Shown one piece after another: positions 17,053 through 25,253 of a stretch of DNA of 40,736 nt. A program made the translations under genes and the position numbers. Position 1 is the first letter of the stretch, and every line of letters begins with the position of its first letter. This DNA comes from Gemmatimonadota bacterium. Lineage in GTDB: Bacteria > Gemmatimonadota > Gemmatimonadetes > Longimicrobiales > Gaopeijiaceae. The notes under the pieces were generated by a model. That model did no database searches. It saw only the letters and a program-made list of their open reading frames with translations, and was not told the origin of the DNA. The DNA is taken from positions 1 through 40,736 of the forward strand of contig QJYK01000236.1 of assembly GCA_003248075.1 (NCBI GenBank). The letters are read 5' to 3'.

Positions 17053-18258
17053 CTAGGGCCCGCCCGGCTTGACCCCCAGCTCGACCCAAGCAACCAGTGC
17101 CCCGAACGCCCCGGCCAGCTCCTGCACGGTGAAAGCGCAGTGGCCGAACGATGTGGCGGCGATTCCCCGCACGAGGCTCCCCTCATAACCGGCCGCCGCG
17201 GCCGCCGCTCCGAGTCGGCCCTCGTGGAAGAGCGGCACGACGGGGTCGTGGAGGTTGTGCACGGTCAAGACGGGTGCCCGAAGGACACCGGAAGGCTCGT
17301 AGTATTTCGCCAGGTAATGGGTCGCGTCCGGGCGGGCCCGGAACCGGGCGACGCCCGTCTCGGGGTCGTTGAGCGCGGCGTCGAGCAACGGGCTGCCCGT
17401 TCCCACATACGCCACCGAGCTGTTGTCGAACGGGGAATGGCCGTGCGTCTGCCCGAGCACGTCCGAGTAGCCGCGGACGTCGAAGGTCAGCGCCGAGACG
17501 AGTGAGGCCACGATCTGGTCTGGAGTCGTTCCGGGAAGCGGCCTCTGCAAGGTCGCCGTCATGACGGAGTTCAGTGCCACGAGCTTGAGGGGCTCTCCCG
17601 CCACGGCGCCGACCACGAGGACCGCGACCTGCTCGGCGCTCAGCGGCGGGGCGTCGAATAGCCCTCCCGGCAGCACCCCGGGGAAGAAGTAGTCGAACAA
17701 GACGCGCACGTGGGACACGTAGTCGATCTGGGCCTGCGTGCCTCCGACCATGCCGCACACCGCGAGCGTGCCGTCGTACTGCTCCGGGAAGCGCTCGGCC
17801 AGGCCTACCGCGACGAGCCCACCCATGGAGGCTCCGACCAGATAGGTCCGCTTCGGTCTCCCGACGTCCCTCACGAAGATCCCGCGAAGCTGCTTCGTAC
17901 GCTGCATGGCGTCCTTCAGCACCAGCCCGTTCCGAGAGTAGGTCGAGAAGGCGACGGCGTAGCCCAGCGCGGGCGCGGAGAGGAGGAAGGCGCGCTCGCC
18001 ATCCGTCACCGGATCCCCGCCAGCGGGGTCCACGTAGCCGTGTGCATAGAGTACCAGGTCGCCATTCCACACCGGCGGGACCAGGATCTCGTAGGACGAA
18101 CCGGGCCCGATGTCACCTGTGAACGTCGTCACCAGGTCGCCGGAGACGTGCGGGTCCGGGCTTTCCGCCCGTACCGTGGGCGCGGGTGCGAGGGGCTGTT
18201 CCGTGCACGCTCCGAGGGCGAGGCCGACAACGACGGCCGGGAGGGTCAGGTGGCGCAT
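17053..18258 (-). CDS. Lipoprotein alpha/beta-hydrolase (esterase/peptidase-like)
   Basis: The protein has 401 residues from ATG 18258. The N-terminus MRHLTLPAVVVGLALGAC ends in the lipobox LGAC, so it is a lipoprotein attached outside the cytoplasm. The hydrolase fold is clear: strand and oxyanion region LVLYAHGYVDPAG at 68-80, nucleophile elbow GASMG with Ser144, acid HDPVVP with Asp338, and His373 in GHCAF. A long lid-like insert (about 175-320) lies between nucleophile and acid, so it probably has a selective pocket. Substrate is unknown; relatives are annotated as esterases or secreted peptidases. It converges on the marR-like gene and diverges from the M28 peptidase lipoprotein. The start has only a weak GGGAACGA upstream. 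Confidence 0.88.
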   Translation of the reverse strand: MRHLTLPAVVVGLALGACTEQPLAPAPTVRAESPDPHVSGDLVTTFTGDIGPGSSYEILVPPVWNGDLVLYAHGYVDPAGGDPVTDGERAFLLSAPALGYAVAFSTYSRNGLVLKDAMQRTKQLRGIFVRDVGRPKRTYLVGASMGGLVAVGLAERFPEQYDGTLAVCGMVGGTQAQIDYVSHVRVLFDYFFPGVLPGGLFDAPPLSAEQVAVLVVGAVAGEPLKLVALNSVMTATLQRPLPGTTPDQIVASLVSALTFDVRGYSDVLGQTHGHSPFDNSSVAYVGTGSPLLDAALNDPETGVARFRARPDATHYLAKYYEPSGVLRAPVLTVHNLHDPVVPLFHEGRLGAAAAAAGYEGSLVRGIAATSFGHCAFTVQELAGAFGALVAWVELGVKPGGP

Positions 18259-18511
18259 GGGGTCGTTCCCAGGGTTCGGGGGGGCCGCGACATGAGGTCA
18301 CGCACCGGGGACCGATAGGCGCCTCCAGCGGAGAACGAGGTGCGTGGGGGGCGCCTCCCGCGTTCCCTGACCGATTCTACGGGGCGCATCCGCGCGGACG
18401 CAACACGAGACGAACGTCCGTGCCACGGGCGCGTCGAACCGGTACCTTGCCGCGGCGCCGTCCGCCCCCGGTCGCGCGAGTCCAAGAAACCATCGCCTGC
18501 GGTCCCGGATC

Positions 18512-20173
18512 ATGAATCGACGCACGCTTTCCTCGATCGTCGCCGCCTCCCTCGCCGCGTGTGGCCCAGATGCCCTCGACCGCGCACCGCCGTCGCTGGA
18601 GACGCCGGAAGTCGCTGCCGCGTTGGCGATTCCCGAGCCGACGTCGATCGAGCGCCACATTCGCGTCCTGGCCGACGACAGCTTGGGGGGACGGGCGCCC
18701 GGTACGGCCGGCTTCGAGGGCGCGACGCGCTACGTGGAAGAGACGCTCCGCGCCCTCGGGCTGGCGCCCGCCGGCGTGGACGGAACGTACCGTCAGCCGG
18801 TGCCGCTCCTCGGGAGCACGGTCGTTGCGGCGACGAGCGCCCTCACCGTGCGACGGGGCGGCGCCGTGACCGAGCTGGTCTATGGCGAGGACTTCTGGTT
18901 GAGCCCGGACCCGAGCCGTGAGGACGTATCGGTGACCGGCCTGGTCGCCTTCGTCGGGTACGGGGTGAGCGCGCCGGCGCTGGGGTACGACGACTACGCG
19001 GGCATCGACGTGTCTGGCAAGATCGTCGCGACGATCAGCGGTGCGCCTCCCGCCTTTCCCAGCGACGAACGGGCCTACTACTCGTCGGGATCGGTCAAGG
19101 CCGCCGAAGCGGCGCGTCGGGGTGCGGTGGGGCTGATGGTGTTCAGCGCGCCCGACGACCCGCGCTTCCGATGGGAGGTCAGCGTGGCACGGGCCGCCGG
19201 GGGCTCGTTCACCTGGCTCGACGCGTCGGGCCAACCTCCGGGTGGAGCGTCACCGATCCGAGGCTCGGCCAGCCTGAACCGGTCGGCCGTCGACGCGCTG
19301 TTCGCGGACGCCCCCATCCCCCTGGACGAGGTCTTCCGGAGAGCGGCCTCCAGCACGCCCCAGGGGTTCGACCTCGCCGTCGAGGCGACCGTCCGGACCG
19401 TGAGCGACCACCGCCGCGTCCCGAGCCACAACGTGGTCGCTCGGCTCGAGGGAAGCGACGAGCGCCTGCGCGGCGAGAACGTGGTCTACGTGGCACACGT
19501 CGACCATCTCGGGACCGGGGTCCCCGTCGACGGGGACTCGATCTACAACGGGGCCCACGACAACGCCTCGGGGGTCGCGATCCTCCTTGAGATCGCGCGG
19601 GCGTTCTCGAGCCTCGCCATGCCTCCGCGACGGTCGGTGGTCTTCCTGTTCCCCACGGCGGAGGAATGGGGCCTGCTGGGTTCGGACTACTTCGCCGAGA
19701 ACCCGACGGTGCCGGCGTCGAGCCTGGTGGCGGCCCTGTCCCTCGACATGCCGTTCCTCTTCCATCCGCTGCTCGACATCGTGCCGTATGGGGCCGACCA
19801 CTCCTCGCTCTCCGACGCCATCGGGGCGGCGGCACGGCGCTTGGCGCTCGACATCGGGCCGGATCCCATTCCCGAGCAGGTCCTGTTCATCCGCAGCGAC
19901 CACTTCAGCTTCATCCGCCGAGGTGTTCCGGCGCTGTTCCTGAAGAGCGGCTTCCGGACCGGGAGCTCGACCCGGGACGGCGCGGAGATCAACGCCGCCT
20001 GGCGAAGGGACGTGTATCACACTCCGCGGGACGAAGCCGACCAGGGCTTCGACTTCGTCGCGGGGGTCACGCATGCCCAGGTGAACTTCCTGACCGGGTA
20101 CGTCGTCGCGATGCAGGGCGCTCGCCCGAGATGGAACCGGGGCGATTTCTTCGGGGGGCTGTTCGGCGGATGA
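18512..20173 (+). CDS. M28-family zinc metallopeptidase lipoprotein
   Basis: The protein has 553 residues from ATG 18512. MNRRTLSSIVAASLAAC ends with lipobox LAAC, so it is lipid-anchored. The M28 di-zinc site is complete: H329 (with H332, AHVDHLG), D350 (GAHDNASG), catalytic E384 and E385 (TAEEWG), D412 (SLDM) and H464 (SDHFSF). Residues about 130-300 between the leader and the catalytic core (VAFVGYGVSAPALGYDDYAG; GKIVATISG) form the inserted PA domain usual in this subfamily. It likely removes N-terminal residues from peptides in the periplasm or at the outer membrane. A second M28 enzyme lies at 25254-26615 in this window. The gene ends five bases from the opposing plug-protein gene. Confidence 0.95.
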   Translation: MNRRTLSSIVAASLAACGPDALDRAPPSLETPEVAAALAIPEPTSIERHIRVLADDSLGGRAPGTAGFEGATRYVEETLRALGLAPAGVDGTYRQPVPLLGSTVVAATSALTVRRGGAVTELVYGEDFWLSPDPSREDVSVTGLVAFVGYGVSAPALGYDDYAGIDVSGKIVATISGAPPAFPSDERAYYSSGSVKAAEAARRGAVGLMVFSAPDDPRFRWEVSVARAAGGSFTWLDASGQPPGGASPIRGSASLNRSAVDALFADAPIPLDEVFRRAASSTPQGFDLAVEATVRTVSDHRRVPSHNVVARLEGSDERLRGENVVYVAHVDHLGTGVPVDGDSIYNGAHDNASGVAILLEIARAFSSLAMPPRRSVVFLFPTAEEWGLLGSDYFAENPTVPASSLVAALSLDMPFLFHPLLDIVPYGADHSSLSDAIGAAARRLALDIGPDPIPEQVLFIRSDHFSFIRRGVPALFLKSGFRTGSSTRDGAEINAAWRRDVYHTPRDEADQGFDFVAGVTHAQVNFLTGYVVAMQGARPRWNRGDFFGGLFGG

Positions 20174-20177
20174 CCGG

Positions 20178-21245
20178 CTAGCGAGCCCAGATCAACAGCC
20201 CGAAGACGACGCCGGCCACCACCACCGGCTTCCACCAGTCCACCGTGCCGGCGACCCGCTTCGGCTCGCGGGTCCATACCAGGACCGCCCCGCACCCCTC
20301 GTGGGCGAACTGCGGCGGCACGGTGGCCGTCGAGTGGATCTCGATCCCCTCGACGTCGTCGGGCCGCAACATCAGGTCGAGGCTCAGGGACGGGTCCGTC
20401 GCGACGCCGTCGATGAAGATGTTCGGACGGCATCGGCCCCTCATCATGAGCTGGCCGTCGCCCATGGAACCGGGGATGATGCGGAGGCCCGGGACCTGGC
20501 GCAGCGCGTCCGTCACCCGGCCGTGGCGTCTCGCCTCCAGGTCGGCGCGCGTGACGAAGGAGCCGAAGCCCCCTGAGCGCCGCCGCTCGAACTCCTCCAT
20601 CCAAGGTGACGTCCGACGGCGCACGGTCACGACCACGGGCTCGAGGTCCAACGCTTCCGGGACCATGGAGGCATGGAGCGAGAGGTCCTCGCCGTCGAGG
20701 CTGACCGTGTCCTCCACGTCACCGTAACCGAGGCGCTGGACCCGGATCAGGTACTCTCCCTCCTCGGGGACCGTGAAGACGAAGTCGCCCAGGGAGTCGG
20801 ACTCCGCGGTGGCCACACGTGCGCCCGACGAGGGGGCAATAACCAGGATCGCCGCCTGCGCAACGGGTAGGCCGGTGGAAAGGTCGTCCACCGTTCCGAC
20901 CACCAGCACGGTGTCTGCGAGCGGAGCCGGGGGGACGGGCGCGGCGAAGGCCGGCACCGGGGCGGAAGTGAGCCATACGCCCCTGAGAACGGCCGCGAGC
21001 GCGCCCGCTTGCAGCAGGCTGTGGGGACCCCGGGAGACCGTCGGCGCGTCTCCTGCGCGGTGCGGGTAGAGGCCCGCAGACCACGACCCCGCTGGACGCG
21101 GGCCGCGCTCACATGGTACCGCCGCGGTCGCGGGCGCACAATTCAACTCAGCGCGGTTGGGCGCTCGACCCCAGGCTCGGTGCCCGTTTCGGGGACTCGG
21201 CACCCCCAGGCCCGCTCCTGTCAATCGCGGAGCAGTACCCTGCAC
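20178..21245 (-). CDS. Carboxypeptidase-regulatory-like plus TonB-plug domain protein without a beta-barrel
   Basis: The frame gives up to 355 residues from GTG 21245, which overlaps the upstream gene by 25 bases and has GAGG seven bases before it. The first ~85 residues look unlike protein domains, so the true start is uncertain and may be a TTG near 21149 or later. A signal-like segment ends PVPAFAAP near residue 102. Residues about 112-195 are a carboxypeptidase regulatory-like fold (VGTVDDLSTGLPVAQAAIL, GDFVFTVPEEGEYLIRVQRL). Residues about 205-325 resemble a TonB-receptor plug (VVVTVRRR, ADLEARRHGRVTDALRQVPG, MRGRCRPNIFIDGV). Instead of a barrel it ends after about 30 more residues with a hydrophobic tail (WKPVVVAGVVFGLLIWAR). 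The function of barrel-less plug proteins is not established. Confidence 0.78.
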   Translation of the reverse strand: MQGTAPRLTGAGLGVPSPRNGHRAWGRAPNRAELNCAPATAAVPCERGPRPAGSWSAGLYPHRAGDAPTVSRGPHSLLQAGALAAVLRGVWLTSAPVPAFAAPVPPAPLADTVLVVGTVDDLSTGLPVAQAAILVIAPSSGARVATAESDSLGDFVFTVPEEGEYLIRVQRLGYGDVEDTVSLDGEDLSLHASMVPEALDLEPVVVTVRRRTSPWMEEFERRRSGGFGSFVTRADLEARRHGRVTDALRQVPGLRIIPGSMGDGQLMMRGRCRPNIFIDGVATDPSLSLDLMLRPDDVEGIEIHSTATVPPQFAHEGCGAVLVWTREPKRVAGTVDWWKPVVVAGVVFGLLIWAR

Positions 21246-21595
21246 GCGGAGCCCTCGTCGATGTCCGCCACGAGGACGGCCATGCGGCTACCCCCCGCTC
21301 CCACCTCCACGGTGTCCGGGCGCGAGGCGCATCGGCGGGTTCGCACCTCGACCACGTGCGTCCCCCGCTCCGTCCGGAAGCCCGTGGCATATTGGCGGCC
21401 AACGCTCTCGAGCGTGCCGGCGACGCGTCCGTCGATGAGGACTTCGGCACCCTCGAGCACGGGGCCGGCCATCTGATAATCGATTCGTATGACCGGGCCC
21501 CAGGGTCCGGACGCCCCCAGCCACATGACGAGCAGGACCAGGGCCACGACCATGAGCGCGGCCCTCCAACGCATGCCGCGGATCGCCCCGCTCAT
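21221..21595 (-). CDS. Membrane-anchored PEGA-like protein
   Basis: The protein has 124 residues from ATG 21595, chosen because AGGGGG lies six bases upstream; a longer frame to 21679 has poor content. A signal anchor spans residues about 10-27 (WRAALMVVALVLLVMWLG). The rest (EGAEVLIDGRVAGTLESVG, then GTHVVEVRTRRCASRPDTVEV) resembles a PEGA domain: a small beta-sandwich with the pattern 'value, V-x-I-D-G, G-x-H-x-V-x-V'. PEGA domains are common on surface and kinase-linked proteins but have no known catalytic role. The end of the gene overlaps the longest version of the plug-like gene on the same strand, so the two may be translationally coupled and function together at the envelope. Confidence 0.65.
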   Translation of the reverse strand: MSGAIRGMRWRAALMVVALVLLVMWLGASGPWGPVIRIDYQMAGPVLEGAEVLIDGRVAGTLESVGRQYATGFRTERGTHVVEVRTRRCASRPDTVEVGAGGSRMAVLVADIDEGSACRVLLRD

Positions 21596-21683
21596 CTCGG
21601 ACCCCCTGGGTGCGTGGCCTCCCCACCAACCGCCATGGGGGAATCGGCGAGGCCCGTGCGGGCGGCGCAAGACGCCCACGCGC

Positions 21684-21712
21684 TTGTGGACCCGACCGGA
21701 CCGGCCTAAATC
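21684..21712 (+). promoter_or_regulatory. Candidate promoter of the M19 dipeptidase run
   Basis: TTGTGG at 21684-21689, exactly 17 bases, then TAAATC at 21707-21712, with the ATG 38 bases further on. Each box matches only three of six consensus bases, but the spacing is ideal and the A/T triplet stands out in GC-rich DNA. Confidence 0.35.
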
Positions 21713-21750
21713 CCCGGGCGCGGGCAGACCTCCGACAGGACCATGTGAGG

Positions 21751-22968
21751 ATGAGCACGAGCAAGAGGTACGGCGGATACCGATCCTTCTCCTACCTCGA
21801 GGGCGGGACGGACTACGTCCCGTTCGAGCTTTCTGACGAGCTCGAGCGCGTCGAGCCGTACCTCCTCCCGCTGTCCACCGACGAGGAGGCCCGTACGGCC
21901 GCGCTGGTGGAACGCTGCATCTTCGTCAGCCTGCACGAGCATCTGGGGGTGTTCCCCGCGCGAATCGAGGAGACTCCCGAGTACGTTCGGCACGGTCGTA
22001 TGGCCACCGCCTTCGAAGGTCTGTCCGCATCTCACTGGGACTGTGTCTTCGACAACCTCATGGACGGGATCTGCACGATCCACTCGCGTTCCGGCTGGCA
22101 GTGGGACGATGTCCTACACGACCTGGGAATGCGCCTGTGCGATCTCGCGCACCAGGACTTCGTGACGCACTGCCTGCGGGTCGCGGACATCCGGCGGGCC
22201 CACGAGGAGGGGGGGGTGGCGCTCGTCGCTTCCATGGAAGGCGCGGCGATGATCGAGCACGAGGTCGATCGTATCGATCTCCTCCACGGCTTCGGCGTCC
22301 GGGCGCTGGGAATCACCTACTCGGAGTCCAATGCCCTCGGCAACGGCCTCAAGGAAAGGCGAGACGGGGGGCTCACGGCATTCGGTCGCAAGGCCGTGGA
22401 GCGCATGAACAAGGTCGGCATGCTCATCGACTGCTCCCACTGCGGGGACCAGACCACCCTCGATACCATCGAGCACAGCGAGCAACCGATCATCCTGTCC
22501 CATATCGGCGCGCGTGCGCTCTGGGAGTCGAATCGCCTCGCGCCGGACGAGGTGCTCGAGGCCTGCGCGGCCAAAGGTGGCGTCATCGGGATCGAGGCGG
22601 CGCCGCACACGACTCTGACGCGGAACCATCGCACCCACGACCTCGAGGCGTTCATGGAGCACTTCGAGTACATCGTGAAGCTCGTGGGAATCGATCACGT
22701 CGGCTTCGGACCCGATTCGCTCTATGGAGACCACGTCGGCCTGCACCGGTTGTATGCGAGCAACCTGTCCATCAAGGAGTCGCGCGGGGGGGGCGGCCGT
22801 ACCGACCAGGAGTTCACGCCTGTCCCGTACGTGAAGGGGCTGGAGAACCCGACGGAAGGGTCCAGGAACATCGTCCGCTGGCTGGTGAAGCACGGCTATT
22901 CGGACCCGGACATCGAGAAGGCCATGGGAGCCAACGCTGTGCGCCTGCTCGAGCAGGTGTGGGCCTGA
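21751..22968 (+). CDS. Membrane dipeptidase-like M19 metallopeptidase
   Basis: The protein has 405 residues from ATG 21751; the frame is open further upstream but the content there is poor. AGGA at 21737-21740 is the likely ribosome-binding site. M19 signatures are present: SMEGA with bridging Glu163, DCSHCG with His230, LSHIGARALW with His251, and GFGPDSLYG with Asp322. The N-terminal metal pair, normally H-x-D, is here H62-E-H64 (SLHEHLG), an unusual replacement of Asp by His. No signal peptide is seen, so it is probably cytoplasmic. Relatives cleave dipeptides, often with a C-terminal D-residue. Downstream are an exported protein, a tiny membrane protein and a symporter, which suggests it hydrolyses an imported dipeptide or amide. 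Confidence 0.9.
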   Translation: MSTSKRYGGYRSFSYLEGGTDYVPFELSDELERVEPYLLPLSTDEEARTAALVERCIFVSLHEHLGVFPARIEETPEYVRHGRMATAFEGLSASHWDCVFDNLMDGICTIHSRSGWQWDDVLHDLGMRLCDLAHQDFVTHCLRVADIRRAHEEGGVALVASMEGAAMIEHEVDRIDLLHGFGVRALGITYSESNALGNGLKERRDGGLTAFGRKAVERMNKVGMLIDCSHCGDQTTLDTIEHSEQPIILSHIGARALWESNRLAPDEVLEACAAKGGVIGIEAAPHTTLTRNHRTHDLEAFMEHFEYIVKLVGIDHVGFGPDSLYGDHVGLHRLYASNLSIKESRGGGGRTDQEFTPVPYVKGLENPTEGSRNIVRWLVKHGYSDPDIEKAMGANAVRLLEQVWA

Positions 22969-22969
22969 C

Positions 22970-23716
22970 GTGACCAGCGGTCGGCGGGGCAGGGGGACCC
23001 GCCACCATGGCCGTCAGACGGCGGGACACGGGCTTCGCATCGTCGCGTTCGTCGCCCTGGGCGTGCTGGCGGGTCCCCGAGGGGCGGCCTCCCAGGAGGA
23101 GACGATACGAGCCGTGCGGATGCGAGTGGCCGTCTCCGGGACCGACGCTCAGGTGATCCTCGAGGTCGACGTGGACGGCGCGGCCGAGGCCGCCATACTC
23201 CCCGCCACCATCCTCGACTTCGCCTCGGCTCGGCCGGTCGACCTCGCCGTGGGGTCGGAAGGGGCACTCGCAGTGCTCGAGCTCGACCGCGGCGTGGCGC
23301 GAACCGGCAGTCTGAGGGTGGAGCCGGGGCCGACCGACGGGTCGTGGCTCGTGCTCGCGACGTACCGGGTCCGCGACGCGGTCGCGGTGCGGGGGTCGTC
23401 CCTGCGTGCGCACGTGCCCGTGCTGAGCGTAGATCGACCACCCACCGTGGCGGGCCCCGGCTTCTTTCGCGCTGAGCTCCGCATTCCACCGGAATGGGCC
23501 GTGGCCGAAGGGTTCCCGTCGGGGATCCGAGCCACGGATCGCGCCGGCGTCTACGAGGTGGACCTCTCGGTCGTGCCGGCGGTGCTCTCCTTCCGCGGCC
23601 GCCTCGACGGCGCGTGGCGGCCGGGCGTACCCCTCGTGCTGGACCTCCTCGCGGGAGCCCTGCTCGTGATGTTCTCCGTGGTCGGCTTCAGGCACTTGAG
23701 GTCCGTGGCGGCGTGA
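22970..23716 (+). CDS. Exported, C-terminally anchored protein of unknown function
   Basis: The protein has up to 248 residues from GTG 22970, one base after the dipeptidase stop. Residues about 22-42 (LRIVAFVALGVLAGPRGAASQ) form a signal peptide. The body is beta-rich (RMRVAVSGTDAQVILEVDV, SWLVLATYRVRDAVAV, FFRAELRIPPEWAVAEGFPSG) with no motif that I recognise. A hydrophobic segment near 222-240 (VLDLLAGALLVMFSVVGF) should anchor it in the inner membrane with most of the chain outside. It ends in a GTGA overlap with the 32-residue gene, which in turn overlaps the symporter gene. The coupling implies a role with the transporter, perhaps as an external domain or assembly partner. Function unknown. 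Confidence 0.7.
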   Translation: MTSGRRGRGTRHHGRQTAGHGLRIVAFVALGVLAGPRGAASQEETIRAVRMRVAVSGTDAQVILEVDVDGAAEAAILPATILDFASARPVDLAVGSEGALAVLELDRGVARTGSLRVEPGPTDGSWLVLATYRVRDAVAVRGSSLRAHVPVLSVDRPPTVAGPGFFRAELRIPPEWAVAEGFPSGIRATDRAGVYEVDLSVVPAVLSFRGRLDGAWRPGVPLVLDLLAGALLVMFSVVGFRHLRSVAA

Positions 23717-23811
23717 GCGGCCCCGGCTTCGTGTTCTGGGGGCTCTTCGTCGCCTGTGGCGCCCTCATCGTCGGCTACTGGCTCTGGATGCGATGGACGG
23801 AGCGCCCGTGA
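23713..23811 (+). CDS. 32-residue single-span membrane protein, possible symporter accessory subunit
   Basis: GTG at 23713 overlaps the TGA of the upstream gene (GTGA), and this gene's own TGA at 23809 overlaps the preferred GTG start of the symporter at 23808 (again GTGA). The product begins VSGPGFVFWGLFVACGALI and ends VGYWLWMRWTERP. It is one membrane helix of about 20 residues with a basic/aromatic C-terminal end. Very small accessory proteins encoded just before sodium:solute symporters are known in other bacteria and archaea. The double four-base coupling and clean hydrophobicity support a real gene. Homology to those families cannot be shown from sequence this short. Confidence 0.6.
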   Translation: MSGPGFVFWGLFVACGALIVGYWLWMRWTERP

Positions 23812-25232
23812 CCGCGCGCATGCTCGTTTTCGGCGCGTATTTCCTGGTCGTCTTCGCAATCGGCTGGTTCAGCTTGCGCGCCACCCGAGACGAGGCGGAC
23901 TACTGGATCGCAGGGGGGAAGCTCGGGTGGTTCACCGGCGGCGCCACGATGGCCGCCACGCACACGAGCGCGGGCACGTTCATGGGGGTCATCGGCGTCA
24001 TGTACACGGCCGGGTGGTCGTTCGGCTGGGTCTTGATCTCGATTCCGCTCGCCTACTGGTTCGTCGCTGCGGTGCTCGCGCCGCGCTTCACCCGCGTGCG
24101 CGAGCTGACGTTGCCCGCATTCATCGAAACGCGCTACTACAGCAAGGGCGTGCGCGGACTCGCGGCGCTTATCGTGCTCATCGCGACCGTCGTCTACATC
24201 CAGGCGCAGATCGTTGCGGGCGGCTTGATCGCGAACACCGTGTTCGGCATTCCGACGACCTGGGGGATGATCGGCTTCACGGCGATTCTGCTCGCCTACA
24301 CGGTCATCGGCGGCATGATCGCGGTCGTCTACACGGACGCGTTCCAGCTCATGGTGATGTGTCTGGGAGCCGTCTTCGCCGTACCCTTGGCGATCCGGCA
24401 GGTCGACGGCATGGACGGGCTCTTCACGTTGGTGCAGTCGGCACACCCGATGGTCTTCTCGTGGAGCACCATGCCCGCTGCCCTGCTGTTCACGATGGGG
24501 CTTTCGTTCTTCCTCGGTTCCATCGCCACCCCCGAGAAGCTCGTGCGCCTCTACGCGATGAAGGACATGGCCACGATCCGCCGAGGCGTGCTGTTCGCGA
24601 TCGTGATGATCCTGGGCCTCAACCTCATCGTGATGGTCCTCGCCCTGGCGGCGATCGTGCTCTTCCCCGAGCTCCCGACGGGCGACCTGGCGATGCCGCT
24701 CGTCGCGACGGCGGTGCTCCCCGCGACCCTGGGGACGGTCATGCTCGCGGCGATCACCGCAGCGATGATGTCCACGGTCGACTCGCTGCTCATCGTGGCG
24801 GGTTCCGCGCTGTCCGTGGACATCTATCAGAATCTCATGAATCCGCATGTAGAGCCGGGTCGCCGCATGTGGATCGACCGGATCGGCATCCTCGTCGTGG
24901 GCACCGTCCCGGTCGTTCTCCTCCTGGCCGGCGTCGGACAGGGAGAGCTCGTGCAGTTCATCGTGCTGCTTTTCACGGCCCTGATGGCGACCGCCTTCGC
25001 GCTTCCCGTGGTCGGCGGGGTCCTCTGGCGCCGTGCGACCCGCGAGGGCGCGGCGACCTCGATGGTGGGCGGTGTGGTGACTACGTTCCTGTGGGAGATG
25101 TACGGGTCCCCATCCATCGAACCCGTCCTGCCTGGCTTTTTCGTTTCCATCGTCTTGTTCGCCGGCGTGAGCTTGGTCACCCCGGCGCCACCTGAAAGGG
25201 CGCTCGCGCCGTACTTCGGCGAGGGCCCCTGA
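23808..25232 (+). CDS. Sodium:solute symporter (SSS family)
   Basis: The protein has 474 residues from GTG 23808, which overlaps the preceding stop and has GGAG five bases upstream; an in-frame ATG at 23793 is the alternative. It is highly hydrophobic with about 13 predicted membrane spans. SSS family markers are present: an early FAIGWFSLRATRDEADYWIA segment, the Na-site-like TSAGTFMGVIGVMYTAGW, ELTLPAFIETRYYSKGVR, the signature region AYTVIGGMIAVVYTDAFQ, and AAITAAMMSTVDSLLIVAGS. The family imports proline, pantothenate, sugars or other small solutes with sodium; the sequence is closest in feel to PutP/PanF. Neighbours (dipeptidase before, M28 peptidase after) suggest an amino acid or small peptide-derived substrate. 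Confidence 0.95.
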   Translation: MTARMLVFGAYFLVVFAIGWFSLRATRDEADYWIAGGKLGWFTGGATMAATHTSAGTFMGVIGVMYTAGWSFGWVLISIPLAYWFVAAVLAPRFTRVRELTLPAFIETRYYSKGVRGLAALIVLIATVVYIQAQIVAGGLIANTVFGIPTTWGMIGFTAILLAYTVIGGMIAVVYTDAFQLMVMCLGAVFAVPLAIRQVDGMDGLFTLVQSAHPMVFSWSTMPAALLFTMGLSFFLGSIATPEKLVRLYAMKDMATIRRGVLFAIVMILGLNLIVMVLALAAIVLFPELPTGDLAMPLVATAVLPATLGTVMLAAITAAMMSTVDSLLIVAGSALSVDIYQNLMNPHVEPGRRMWIDRIGILVVGTVPVVLLLAGVGQGELVQFIVLLFTALMATAFALPVVGGVLWRRATREGAATSMVGGVVTTFLWEMYGSPSIEPVLPGFFVSIVLFAGVSLVTPAPPERALAPYFGEGP

Positions 25233-25253
25233 ATCCCCGTCACGGAGCCGAAG

